In this document: in pieces, positions 1 to 8,761 of the stretch | Layout of the letters: every line of letters starts with the position of its first letter | Numbering within the stretch: the stretch's first letter is position 1 | Source: Thiogranum sp963752745 | GTDB lineage: Bacteria; Pseudomonadota; Gammaproteobacteria; DSM-19610 | Length of the DNA: 64,000 bases | Direction of reading: 5' to 3' | Assembly: GCA_963752745.1 (NCBI GenBank) | Contig: CAVWAK010000040.1 | Coordinates: 1 to 64,000 of the forward strand | Notes under the pieces: model-generated | Told to the model about the DNA's origin: nothing | Database searches by the model: none | What the model saw: only the letters and a program-made list of their open reading frames with translations | Position numbers and translations under genes: made by a program

Positions 1-2
1 CA

Positions 3-941
3 TTGCTGCTGACATTGCTGGCTGCAAGCTTTCGCTACTCTCAAAAAGCAGATTTATTTCACGGGCACTGGGCGATCTGTGGGGCCATTGTTGGTGTTGC
101 AGGGAGGTTATCTGGCAAGCCGGTTGTGACCACGCTTAGAGGAAGTGACGTTACCCGCGCCCAGAGCAATTTCATCGACCGGGCTATTTTATCTCTGTGT
201 ATTAAGTTGAGCCATAAACTCGTTTGTGTGAGTGAGGCAATGGCGGCACGCCTGTGTGCAATGTACCCTGAATCAAGAACCAAATTCTCAGTTGTTCCAA
301 ATGGTGTTGAAAACAAGTTCCTGCAGGTTAACAGTGAGCATAGAGGTTCTTGCAGCGAAACCGTGAATTTGACGACGGTCGCCAGCCTGGTGCCGGCCAA
401 AGGTGTGGGAGACCTGATTTCCGCAGTCGCAATGCTTTCTGACAGCAAGAGGATATCACTGACTATCGTTGGTGACGGGCCGCAACGTACAGAGCTTGAG
501 AGGCTGGTAGCACAGCATAAGCTGGAGTCTCTTGTGCAGTTTATCGGAAACGTATCCAGCGATCGTGTCGTTTCCTGTTTGGCATCAACAGATATATTTG
601 TATTGGCAAGCAGGAGCGAAGGTCGCCCCAACGTAATTGTAGAGGCTATGGCTGCTGGTGTGGCAATAATAGGCACCCGTATCGAAGGAATTATGGAGAT
701 TCTAACTGACGGTGAGACCGGGATGTTGTATGACTCCGGCAGTATCGAGCAGCTGGCTGCCTGCATAGAGAGGTTGAGCAATAGTAATAGTTCATTATTA
801 AGAAAACAGCTGGGTGGGGCAGCCAACAGGTATGTGGTTGAGCAGCGCTTGACCTGGGAAGAAACGGCCAGCCGCTACCTGGAGCTATACGCCGGCCTGT
901 TAGCCCCACGGCATGATCGCCGCAAGTTAAGACAGTTGTAG
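3..941 (+). CDS. Glycosyltransferase family 4, 5'-truncated by window edge
   Basis: A GT-B fold sugar transferase that moves a nucleotide-activated sugar onto a growing surface glycan at the inner membrane. About 312 residues are visible and the true start lies left of the window; the TTG at position 3 is only the first possible codon. The C-terminal half carries the GT4 signature with two glutamates seven apart (SEGRPNVIVEAMAAG, around residues 204-218) and an upstream VGDGPQR donor-site segment. It ends 9 bases before the amidotransferase gene and shares its strand, so the two are probably one operon. Donor and acceptor cannot be told from sequence. Confidence 0.85.
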   Translation: MLLTLLAASFRYSQKADLFHGHWAICGAIVGVAGRLSGKPVVTTLRGSDVTRAQSNFIDRAILSLCIKLSHKLVCVSEAMAARLCAMYPESRTKFSVVPNGVENKFLQVNSEHRGSCSETVNLTTVASLVPAKGVGDLISAVAMLSDSKRISLTIVGDGPQRTELERLVAQHKLESLVQFIGNVSSDRVVSCLASTDIFVLASRSEGRPNVIVEAMAAGVAIIGTRIEGIMEILTDGETGMLYDSGSIEQLAACIERLSNSNSSLLRKQLGGAANRYVVEQRLTWEETASRYLELYAGLLAPRHDRRKLRQL

Positions 942-950
942 GATAGCGCG

Positions 951-2801
951 ATGTGCGGGATTACCTTTCTCTATAGCGAAAGAACATCTGTTGACGGGCT
1001 GCGCGCCCGTACCGGGTCTGCAATGTCATCAATGCTCCACCGTGGACCGGATGACGGTGACATGTGGGTAGATGAATGTTGTGCGCTTGGTCATCGGCGC
1101 CTGGCCATCGTGGATCTCGTCGCCAGCCGCCAACCCATGTGTGATCCGTCTGGCCGGTACGTGCTTGCCTACAATGGAGAAGTGTATAACTACCAGGCGT
1201 TGCGCCATGAGCTCAAGGCTGGATGGGCATTTACAACGCATGGGGATACTGAGGTAGTACTTGCCGGGCTTGTGAGTATGGGGGCTTCCTTCCTTGAACG
1301 TATGGAAGGTATGTGGGCGCTGGCTCTATGGGACAAGGAGGAGCAGGTTCTCTTCCTGGCCCGTGATCGTATCGGGAAGAAACCGCTCTACTACAGGGCG
1401 CTGGGTGCAGAGATGGCTTGTGCATCTGAATTGCCAGCCCTGGCCAAACTGGTTGCAGCACCATTCCTTGAAGACAGCAAGAGTTCGGCAGATTATCTTC
1501 GTTACGGGTATTTTCTGCCTGGTACGACAGCCTATGAAGAAGTAAGGGAGGTGTTGCCGGGACACAGTTTAGTATGGAGGCCGGGTCAGGCGCCAAGTGA
1601 GAAGCCATACTGGACTTTGGCTTGCGATAGTTTTGCCGGGACACGAGAACACGCTGAAAATGAGTTGCGGGAAACTTTGCTGGATGCAACGCGCAAGCGT
1701 CTTGTGGCAGATGTGGAGGTGGGGGCGTTTTTGTCTGGTGGTGTGGACTCATCATTGATCGTGGCTCTTCTGGCCGGTGAGTTGGACGTGCATCCCAAGA
1801 CATTTTCCATAGGCTTTGAGGAAAAATCTTTTGATGAGCGCGTATATGCCCGGCAGGTTGCTGCACAGTACGAGACGCAGCATTTTGAAGAATGTATGAC
1901 CACGTGGGACAGGGGTGCGCTGACCCGTCTGATACTGGAGCATATTGGCCAGCCTTTTTATGATGCGTCTCTGTTGCCAACGGGAATGGTTTCAAGGCTG
2001 GCATCAGACCATGTAAAGGTTGCTTTGTCCGGTGATGGCGGCGATGAATTGTTTAGTGGCTATCAACGATATCAGGCGCGCGTGATATTGCGCTGGTATT
2101 CCAGGTTGCCCAGGCTTTTGCAAAAAGGGGTGGAGACCCTGGTGAGGGTTATGCCTGAACCTATGGCTCACCACAGCAGAAGCCTGTTAAAAAAGGCACA
2201 CCTTTTCCTGGATATAGTGGCGAGGCAGCGAGCAGAGACCCCTTACATAGCGCCGGTGCTCTACTCTGATGAAGAGTTCGGGTTATTAGTGCCGGATTTT
2301 GTGACCAAGGGACATGCTGCGCCAGGACTGCCGGAAGAGACATCCGAGGATGGTGTGCGTAGCATGATGTGCGCAGATGCATTAGTGTATTTGCCGCAGG
2401 ACGTTCTTGCCAAGGTGGACAGGGCAAGCATGGCGCACAGTATCGAAGTGCGGGCTCCTTTCCTGGACCACAAGGTTATTGAGCTGGCCTTTTCCCTGCC
2501 TCGAAAGTGGCATCGCCGGGGCTTTTCCGGGAAACGCATGCTTAGGCAAACGTTCAGCGAACTTCTGCCCACAGAGATATGGGCGAGACGCAAGCAGGGG
2601 TTCGGTGTTCCACTGCACCAGTGGTTCCGGGAAGGTCTTGCTGGTGAGTTACAGGACCTGTTGATGCAGGCCAGTCATCCGTTGAATAATATCTATGTCA
2701 AGAAGCTATTGTCAGAACATCAGCGTGGTGTCAGGGATAATGGTTACCGGCTTTGGAACATCTATGTTTACCTGTTATTCAGGGAGCAGGTAAGGATATG
2801 A
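951..2801 (+). CDS. Asparagine synthase-type glutamine amidotransferase
   Basis: A 616-residue glutamine-hydrolysing asparagine synthetase family protein. The sequence begins MCGIT, so Cys2 is the nucleophile of the N-terminal class II glutaminase domain. The PP-loop ATP site SGGVDSS lies near residue 262 and marks the C-terminal synthetase domain. The full length fits the AsnB family. Between two GT4 glycosyltransferases it more likely amidates a sugar or polysaccharide precursor than makes asparagine, as AsnB-like genes in exopolysaccharide and O-antigen clusters are thought to do; this is inference. The stop codon overlaps the next start as ATGA, so translation is probably coupled. Confidence 0.88.
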   Translation: MCGITFLYSERTSVDGLRARTGSAMSSMLHRGPDDGDMWVDECCALGHRRLAIVDLVASRQPMCDPSGRYVLAYNGEVYNYQALRHELKAGWAFTTHGDTEVVLAGLVSMGASFLERMEGMWALALWDKEEQVLFLARDRIGKKPLYYRALGAEMACASELPALAKLVAAPFLEDSKSSADYLRYGYFLPGTTAYEEVREVLPGHSLVWRPGQAPSEKPYWTLACDSFAGTREHAENELRETLLDATRKRLVADVEVGAFLSGGVDSSLIVALLAGELDVHPKTFSIGFEEKSFDERVYARQVAAQYETQHFEECMTTWDRGALTRLILEHIGQPFYDASLLPTGMVSRLASDHVKVALSGDGGDELFSGYQRYQARVILRWYSRLPRLLQKGVETLVRVMPEPMAHHSRSLLKKAHLFLDIVARQRAETPYIAPVLYSDEEFGLLVPDFVTKGHAAPGLPEETSEDGVRSMMCADALVYLPQDVLAKVDRASMAHSIEVRAPFLDHKVIELAFSLPRKWHRRGFSGKRMLRQTFSELLPTEIWARRKQGFGVPLHQWFREGLAGELQDLLMQASHPLNNIYVKKLLSEHQRGVRDNGYRLWNIYVYLLFREQVRI

Positions 2802-3895
2802 TGCGATTGGCGCTATTCGTACCGGATCTGTGTGGGGGTGGTGCGGAGAAGATGATGGTTCATCTCGCCAATGAGTTCTCCCGTAGTTTTGAAAGTGTCG
2901 ATCTTGTTGTAGCAAAAAAGCAAGGCCCATATCTGACGCTGGTAAATGATTCCGTTCGGCTAGTCGACCTTGGTGTGGCATTTACCAATCCGTGGGTGCT
3001 GGTGAAGCTCGCTGCTTATATGCATCGTGAGCACCCCACGGCGGTACTGAGTGCGATGACCTATCCCAATATTGCGATAATTCTTGCTCGTATGTTATCC
3101 GCTGCAAAGGCTCGCATTGTAATCAGTGAAAGAGTAGCAATGGGTGTACAGGCGAGTAGCAGTCGGACGTTGAAAGAAAAGCTGAAGCCACTCTTGGCAA
3201 AATATATATACGGGAGGGCTGATCAGATTGTCGCTATCTCGAATGGTGTGGCTGATAATCTGGCAGAAACAGTCGGATTGAAACGGGAAGATATAACCAC
3301 TATATATAACCCGGTCGTAACGCCTTTACTGCATCGGCACTATCCGATGCCGGATCATCCATACTTCGACGACGGTGGGCCACCTGTGATACTCGCTGCT
3401 GGACGCCTGGTGCCGCAGAAGGATTTTAAAACATTGCTTCAGGCCTTCGGTTTGCTCCTGGAAATCACGGATGCCCGATTGATCATTCTGGGAGAAGGGG
3501 GGTTGCGAAAGGAATTGCTGGAACTGGCGGAACACCTTGGAGTCAAGGAGCATGTTTCGCTGCCGGGTTACTCCGAGAATCCTTACGCTTACATGACGCA
3601 TGCAGGTTTGTTTGTCCTGTCATCCGCGTGGGAGGGGTTCGGTAACGTACTTGTTGAGGCTATGGCTTGTGGATGCCCTGTTGTCAGTACCAACTGTCCA
3701 AGTGGGCCTGCAGAAATTCTGGAGGATGGCCGGTTTGGTTTGTTGGTGCCCCCGGGGAATGCCCCCGAACTTGCTTCTGCCATGGTTAGTGCTCTGAAGA
3801 AACCATTGGCCCGTGAAACGCTCCAGGCACGTGCGGGAAACTTTAATGCAGATAAAATTGCAGTTGAATACCTTGGCTGTATGCGGCCAAACTAG
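2798..3895 (+). CDS. Glycosyltransferase family 4
   Basis: A complete GT4 glycosyltransferase of 365 residues. I chose the ATG at 2798 because it overlaps the amidotransferase stop as ATGA, follows a purine-rich AGGAG-like stretch, and gives the typical N-terminus MMRLALFVPDLCGGGAEK with a glycine-rich loop. The C-terminal half has the donor-site segment ILGEGGLRKEL and the glutamate pair WEGFGNVLVEAMACG near residues 278-292. An in-frame start at 2753 would only add residues overlapping the previous gene. It ends 12 bases from the convergent sulfotransferase. The role is glycan assembly; the sugar is unknown. Confidence 0.88.
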   Translation: MMRLALFVPDLCGGGAEKMMVHLANEFSRSFESVDLVVAKKQGPYLTLVNDSVRLVDLGVAFTNPWVLVKLAAYMHREHPTAVLSAMTYPNIAIILARMLSAAKARIVISERVAMGVQASSSRTLKEKLKPLLAKYIYGRADQIVAISNGVADNLAETVGLKREDITTIYNPVVTPLLHRHYPMPDHPYFDDGGPPVILAAGRLVPQKDFKTLLQAFGLLLEITDARLIILGEGGLRKELLELAEHLGVKEHVSLPGYSENPYAYMTHAGLFVLSSAWEGFGNVLVEAMACGCPVVSTNCPSGPAEILEDGRFGLLVPPGNAPELASAMVSALKKPLARETLQARAGNFNADKIAVEYLGCMRPN

Positions 3896-3907
3896 GTAGT
3901 TCCTTGC

Positions 3908-4834
3908 TCAGGCGTAAGGGTTGCTTCCATTTTCTAACCAGTCACAAAGTTCTGTTTCCAGAATATCAGAGAGTAAATCAACGTCAGGGCGAAAGACTTC
4001 GATAAGAGTGTGTCGTAACTCAGTTGGTAATGTGCCTCTCTGTAGTGGTTTGTCATTTAATCTCCTGAGTATGGATAACGGCCGTGCGGTGCTGATGCCA
4101 AGCTTTTCTCTAAGAAATCGGTTTATGTTTATGATGGCTGGTGGGGGTGTTTGGGTGAGCCAGCCAAGGAGGTTTGACTTATGTATCTTGGATTCGTTGG
4201 ACTTGGGGAAATCATTTCGACCATCATCGGGTACTCCGAGGAAATCCAGGGTTTTCCTGTAAGTGCCTGCGGGATCCGCAATGAATTCCTCGAAAAACAG
4301 TATTCTGACCTGTCTATGGGGGAAAACATTCAGCAAGTGTTCAACCTGATGGCCCAGGCTGGCGAGCTCCTGGTATTGTAAAATCTGTTCTGCGCGACAG
4401 CCCTTTGGAATATGTTGTCCCCGGGCACGCTCATTCTGAAGTAACCATGCTTTCTCAAAGTCTGGTTCGTTTTCATTGAAATTGTAAAGCGCCTGCCCAT
4501 GCATCGCGTAAGCAAGATCTACGGGGTTGCGCAGCATTACGATAATGCGGGCGTCCGGATTGAAATCCCGAATAAGGTCAAGAGCCACTTTGGAGTACAG
4601 GTACCACACCGAAGCCTCCCCAATTGCCAGATGTGCATCTGTACTCTTGTTAAACAGTTTAAGGTAGTCCGCTTCCTCACGGACAGCCGGGTAGTTGACG
4701 AAGTCTTCGGCAAAGTAGTGTGGTTCCTTTGCATGCGGCATGAATATGCGAGGGTGTGAGCGCAAATACGTGTAGAGTGAGGTTGTGCCTGATTTTGGGG
4801 CGCCGGCAATAAAAAAATTGGGGCGGCTCATCAT
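3908..4834 (-). CDS. PAPS-dependent sulfotransferase
   Basis: A 308-residue cytosolic-type sulfotransferase that transfers sulfate from PAPS to a hydroxyl, most likely on a carbohydrate given the context. The 5'-phosphosulfate-binding loop GAPKSGTTSLYTYL is at residues 11-24, with the usual Lys14. The 3'-phosphate-binding element is visible as VMLRNPVDLAYAMH near residue 100, with the conserved arginine. It resembles the heparan-sulfate N-deacetylase/NDST-like bacterial sulfotransferases. The start overlaps the flippase stop (ATGA), so the two are one transcription unit on the minus strand. Sulfation of an exopolysaccharide or glycolipid is inferred. Confidence 0.85.
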   Translation of the reverse strand: MMSRPNFFIAGAPKSGTTSLYTYLRSHPRIFMPHAKEPHYFAEDFVNYPAVREEADYLKLFNKSTDAHLAIGEASVWYLYSKVALDLIRDFNPDARIIVMLRNPVDLAYAMHGQALYNFNENEPDFEKAWLLQNERARGQHIPKGCRAEQILQYQELASLGHQVEHLLNVFPHRQVRILFFEEFIADPAGTYRKTLDFLGVPDDGRNDFPKSNESKIHKSNLLGWLTQTPPPAIININRFLREKLGISTARPLSILRRLNDKPLQRGTLPTELRHTLIEVFRPDVDLLSDILETELCDWLENGSNPYA

Positions 4835-6163
4835 TGATTACCGGCGAATCGGAAAAGTGTGGGATTTATTTCAACGTTTCTTATTATGTAGAACGCCAGT
4901 GCGATGTTCCAGAGTACCATTGAAGTGGCAGTTGCGAATGCAGCACCTTCTATGCCAAAAAGCGGAATCAATACCAGGTTCAGAATAATATTTAGTATGC
5001 TGCTTGCTGCAAAAAAATGCGCAGCCTGTCTCTGATGGCCTGTCATACTCATAATGAAGCCGACAGAACCAGATATAACATTTACAAGCCCTCCTGCTGT
5101 CAGCAAGGCAAGCGAAGCGTGCCCGGCCATGAATTCATTACCGAAGAAGGCCAGGAGTTTGTCGCCAAATAGCCATAGGCAAAAGCAAACCGGCAAAGCA
5201 AAACTGCTGGCCATCCGCACGCCCAGTGTGGTCAGGTGCTGCAGATCATTTGGTTTGTTCTGATGGTATAGCTCGGATATGTATGGTGCGAAAATCATAT
5301 TGACCAGTATCAGGCCGAACGTGGCTAGCGTGGCCAGTCGCGAAGCTGCAGCATAAATTCCCGCCTGGGTTGTATCAAGCATCGTGCCGATCATGATTAT
5401 GTCGGCATAGTTCATTACCAGTTGGGTGCTTGATATGAACAGGATAGGCAGGGAATAGTGTACCCAGTCGGATGTTAAAAATGTACTTTTAGCGGAGCCT
5501 ATCTGCGCGGGTAAACTCTTTTTTATTAGCAAAAAGACACTGGAAGAAAGAGCAATCAGCCAGGCAGCCAGTGATGCAACCATTGCCGTGGTTGCACTTA
5601 CAGTACTGGCTGGAGATAAAAAAACGTTCCCAGGATTATCAGTAAGCCAAGCGGTTGTATAATTCCGTCACCAATTTGTGACATGGCTGGCTTTTTGAGT
5701 GCAAGCAGGGCGCCCTGGGTGATCTTGTTGTATATCCACAAAGGTATCAGAAAAAGGCTTGTAAGAACTGTTGTATAGCCTATTTCGTCCATGAAGGAAG
5801 TCAGACTTATTATTGCGATCAATCCAAGTGAAAGTAGTACAGCACTGGAGACGGTGGCGATCTGGTAGCTCCTTGCAAGAATTCCCCGGGGGCGAGCTGC
5901 CATTCGAATTTTGATATATATTCAGGCAGGTATCGTTGCAGTGTGGTGTCCAGGCCAATTTTGCCAAGTATGACGGCGACGGCAATCCATGAGATGACAT
6001 AAAAGAATATACCGTATTCTTCGACGCCCATAAGACGTGCAAGAAGTATCTGGCTGAAAAAAAGTAGCGCCATACTGGTAGTTTTTACCAGTAGTGTTGA
6101 GCTGATGCTTTTCAGAAACCGGTTTCTATGAGTTCGAATGTTGGTCTGCATCCTTGATTGCAC
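4831..6163 (-). pseudogene. Wzx-like polysaccharide flippase with two frameshifts
   Basis: Three consecutive minus-strand frames make one polysaccharide transporter (MATE/Wzx-like, about 440 residues with many membrane segments). The first part (from 6163) runs through LLVKTTSMALLFFSQILLAR and LGKIGLDTTLQRYLPEY. The frame then breaks at a G5 run on the plus strand (5888-5892) and continues as RGILARSYQIATVSS. It breaks again at an A7 run (5618-5624) and continues into a 250-residue C-terminal part ending at 4831. Adding one base to each homopolymer restores a continuous protein. This pattern fits sequencing error, but a real pseudogene or slippage-controlled gene is possible. The role would be moving lipid-linked repeat units across the inner membrane. 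Confidence 0.75.
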
Positions 6164-6200
6164 GTCCCTGGTGTCAATGGATAAGCTGGCAAGGGCTACA

Positions 6201-7943
6201 TCAATTTACGTGTTTTCGGTAGTTATTTATAGTGCGTTGTGCAATGGTCCGGCTGCGTCCGACAAGCGATGTATTTTCGAGTGCCGCGCTGAAGATGTTC
6301 TCCATTTGCTCATTGGAAAGATCACAGAATCCGGTGCGCTGACATTTTGTGAGGTTGTTCATCTGGTTGACGCTGTTGGCTGTAAATGGTCGATGTTCCA
6401 GGCGATAGACCAGGTCGTCAATAATGCTGGCTGGCACGGCTTTCCCGTTAACCGTGTAGAGCACCAGTAATGCAAACAATCCATCGGTATAGGACTGGTT
6501 AAGCTTGCCTGCCTTGATAAAGTAATCCTTTGCAGAAGCGAAGTGTTCTTCCGATTGATCGCCGGTCCTTATCGAGCCGGCGAGCCCCGCATGAACACGG
6601 CCCATCTGGTAGTTAGCGCGTGGCGATAAGGGGTGATGCGACACTTCGGCATGACTGAATGCTATCACGTTACCCCACGTGCTACTGCGGATAAACAGCG
6701 TCCCCGCCAGAAAAATGATAAACAGAGTGATTCCCGAGTATACGGATATTCTTCTTCGGGAGGATTCCGAAAAATTCACCAGGTAGTATATGAGTGGTAA
6801 CAGTATGCCAAGCTGTGGGAGATAGTTTCTGTGTTCGTGTGCCAGTTCCAGCCCCAGGAAACTGGATTCCATGCTATGGCCGCCAAGAAAGAACAGTATG
6901 CCAAAGCTGGCTAGCGGAGCCAGTTTACGTAGCCACCAGGCTGCAATGAGGAGTCCGGTAATGCCAAGCAATGCAAGCAAAGTTGTTGCCGGGTCAACGA
7001 GACTTTTTGACACGGTAATATCATCGTGAAAAAGGCCCAGGCTGTCATTTCCAGGTATCAGTGTCCATTGAATATAGGACCATATAACCCTGGGTTCGGT
7101 CAGCAGGCGTTCAGGCAATGTGAACTCCCGCCAGGTATAGGAGTTGCCAATAAACCCGGGGTTGGCTGCAATGTACACTAGTACAGCGCAGGCGGGGAGT
7201 ATTGCAAAAATCAGAAAGAAAACCCGAATCGCGCGTCGACTGGATGCCTCCTGGGCCTGAAAACGGAATACTGTGACTTCAATGATCAACAGATACAGGG
7301 GGATTAGTAAGCCGATTTCCTTGCAAAGGGTGGCAATGGGCATGAAAACCAGGACGGCCAGCAGTATTGTCCAGCCTCCGGGCTTGTTATTGGCCAGTAG
7401 AACTCTGCCGTAGATGTAGGCGATCAACGCGCACAATGTAAACAAGGATGCAAGACTGGCCATTCTTTGTACAACATAGAGTACGCTGGACAGGTTTACG
7501 GGATGTAGCAGCCAGATTACTGCTACCAGTGCGGCTGTCATGCCTGCTGTGGAAATGTTCCTGTGTAGATGAAACCGTTGTGTGTAGGCATTCAGTAGCA
7601 AATAACAGAAGCTGAAAACCAGGAAGCCATTGATCAGGTGTATCGCGAGGTTTGTCAGTTTGTAGGCAAACGGTGTCAGTCCCGAAAAATAGTAATTGAT
7701 GGCAAAACTGAGTGTGCTGATTGGCCGCTTGAGCGGGCCGGCTTGCCCCGATATTGCCGCGTCAAGCAGTGATGATGCTGACAGGTCGGTAATCTGTATA
7801 TCGGTATTGGCCGCGATATTCCATGCGTCATCAAACAGGAATGCGCCGTTTAGACCGGGGTAGTAGGCTAGAAAGGCAATGACCAGTCCAGCGGCCATTA
7901 TCAGGCTTACGTATGGGGGGAGTGTTTTGGGATGCTTGTCCAT
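6201..7943 (-). CDS. TMTC-like GT-C membrane glycosyltransferase
   Basis: A 580-residue polytopic membrane protein with roughly ten or more hydrophobic segments. Near residue 35 it has the loop LFDDAW, whose acidic pair is typical of GT-C enzymes that use lipid-linked sugars. Segments such as HPVNLSSVLYVVQRMASL, CKEIGLLIPLYLL and LELAHEHRNYLPQLG match the prokaryotic TMTC/O-mannosyltransferase-like group. The tail after residue 450 is soluble and helical, like a short TPR region. The gene lies directly downstream of the pilin on the same strand, so O-glycosylation of pilin is a reasonable inference but unproven. I chose ATG at 7943; a TTG at 7949 is also possible. Confidence 0.7.
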   Translation of the reverse strand: MDKHPKTLPPYVSLIMAAGLVIAFLAYYPGLNGAFLFDDAWNIAANTDIQITDLSASSLLDAAISGQAGPLKRPISTLSFAINYYFSGLTPFAYKLTNLAIHLINGFLVFSFCYLLLNAYTQRFHLHRNISTAGMTAALVAVIWLLHPVNLSSVLYVVQRMASLASLFTLCALIAYIYGRVLLANNKPGGWTILLAVLVFMPIATLCKEIGLLIPLYLLIIEVTVFRFQAQEASSRRAIRVFFLIFAILPACAVLVYIAANPGFIGNSYTWREFTLPERLLTEPRVIWSYIQWTLIPGNDSLGLFHDDITVSKSLVDPATTLLALLGITGLLIAAWWLRKLAPLASFGILFFLGGHSMESSFLGLELAHEHRNYLPQLGILLPLIYYLVNFSESSRRRISVYSGITLFIIFLAGTLFIRSSTWGNVIAFSHAEVSHHPLSPRANYQMGRVHAGLAGSIRTGDQSEEHFASAKDYFIKAGKLNQSYTDGLFALLVLYTVNGKAVPASIIDDLVYRLEHRPFTANSVNQMNNLTKCQRTGFCDLSNEQMENIFSAALENTSLVGRSRTIAQRTINNYRKHVN

Positions 7944-7948
7944 AAGCA

Positions 7949-7987
7949 AAAAAACACCCCATCGAAAATATCGATGGGGTGTTTTTA
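7949..7987 (-). terminator. Rho-independent terminator after the pilin gene
   Basis: An inverted repeat with arms ACACCCCATCGA and TCGATGGGGTGT is followed on the minus strand by a run of T. It lies just after the pilin stop. The downstream glycosyltransferase start codon sits only a few bases beyond the T-tract, so pilin transcription should mostly end here, with some readthrough possible. Confidence 0.85.
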
Positions 7988-8007
7988 TCTAAACGTTGCT
8001 AATACGC

Positions 8008-8452
8008 TTAGCGGCAGCTTGCCGGAAGGTATTTCTCTTCGACATCGACAGTGGCACATACCCATTCTACGCCGCTTCCGGTGCCTGTACCGGTCATGGT
8101 GAAGCTGTCACCGGCGGCCATGTCACCACCGATGGCATTGACGGAGATCTTGATCTCACCTACAGTGGCGCTGGTTTGAGTGTAATCCATTGACTGCACC
8201 ACAGGAGTTGCATAGTTGGTGCCTGTGGCATCAATACCGGCAGCATCTTCGTCAGCAGGCATGGAGCCCTGCGTAATATAGTACTCGGATACCGAAGTCT
8301 TGGCAGCAGGCCAGTGCGCCGATTGCTTCTGACAGCTTGGCACGAATGGTGTAATCCTGATAAGCCGGAATAGCAATCGCGGCCAGAATACCGATGATCG
8401 CCACAACGATCATCAGCTCGATAAGGGTAAAGCCCTGTTGTACTTTCTTCAT
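8008..8452 (-). pseudogene. pilA: Type IV major pilin (PilA/PilE type), one frameshift
   Basis: The reading frame from 8452 gives a textbook class III prepilin start: short positive leader MKKVQQG, cleavage before Phe, then FTLIELMIVVAIIGILAAIA with Glu5. After SEAIGALA the frame is lost. The next frame picks up at AAKTSVSEYYITQG and runs to a C-terminal disulfide loop with Cys in EWVCATV and PASCR, ending at 8008. Removing one base near 8308 (plus-strand GGCAGCAGGCC) restores a protein of about 148 residues, the usual pilin length. Upstream are a GG-N10-GC sigma-54 promoter and pilSR. A pilin gene is expected to be functional, so sequence error is as likely as real inactivation. Confidence 0.85.
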
Positions 8453-8761
8453 GATGTGTTCCTCATAAATTAACGTTAACGTTTGTCAAATAGCGTTGTG
8501 AACCAGAAGCCTGATTCTTTGGCTACCACTGCTAATGCAGCATGTATGCCAGTACCGGTACGCTATGCACAGGTATTGGCGGCCGCTTGAGAAATATCCT
8601 TAATATTATTAGAAAACAATATGATATGAGGTATTCGGTTGTTCAGGGTGGGGTGCGCATGGTGGTTTCCTCCGTGAATTTTGATGCCGGTCTTCCGTGA
8701 CCGGGAATGTCATTCTGACATAATTTGGCTGTTGAGTGACGCGTTGCGTCACTTTTTACGG
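8453..8761. other. Intergenic region between pilR and the pilin gene
   Basis: This 309-base gap holds the pilin leader with its AGGA ribosome site, the sigma-54 promoter, an AT-rich tract around 8595-8640, and two inverted repeats. One is TGTCATTCTGACA (8708-8720), whose TGTC/GACA halves resemble PilR-type half sites upstream of pilA. The other is AGTGACGC-GTT-GCGTCACT (8735-8753), just after the pilR stop; it lacks a T-tract on the minus strand, so it is at best a weak terminator. No further gene is visible. Confidence 0.55.
8536..8552 (-). promoter_or_regulatory. Sigma-54 (-24/-12) promoter for the pilin gene
   Basis: On the minus strand the sequence CTGGCATACATGCTGCA has the invariant GG and GC separated by exactly 10 bases, as in the RpoN consensus. 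It lies 84 bases upstream of the pilin ATG. The adjacent pilR gene encodes a sigma-54 activator, which is the known mode of control of pilA in Pseudomonas and relatives. Confidence 0.75.

Noticed and set aside
1231..2004. A 257-codon antisense frame in the amidotransferase gene
   Set aside because: Composition is Pro/His/Arg-rich without domains; the sense gene is certain.
8735..8753. AGTGACGC inverted repeat as a pilR terminator
   Set aside because: The T-tract is on the plus strand only, where no gene precedes it; on the minus strand no T run follows.
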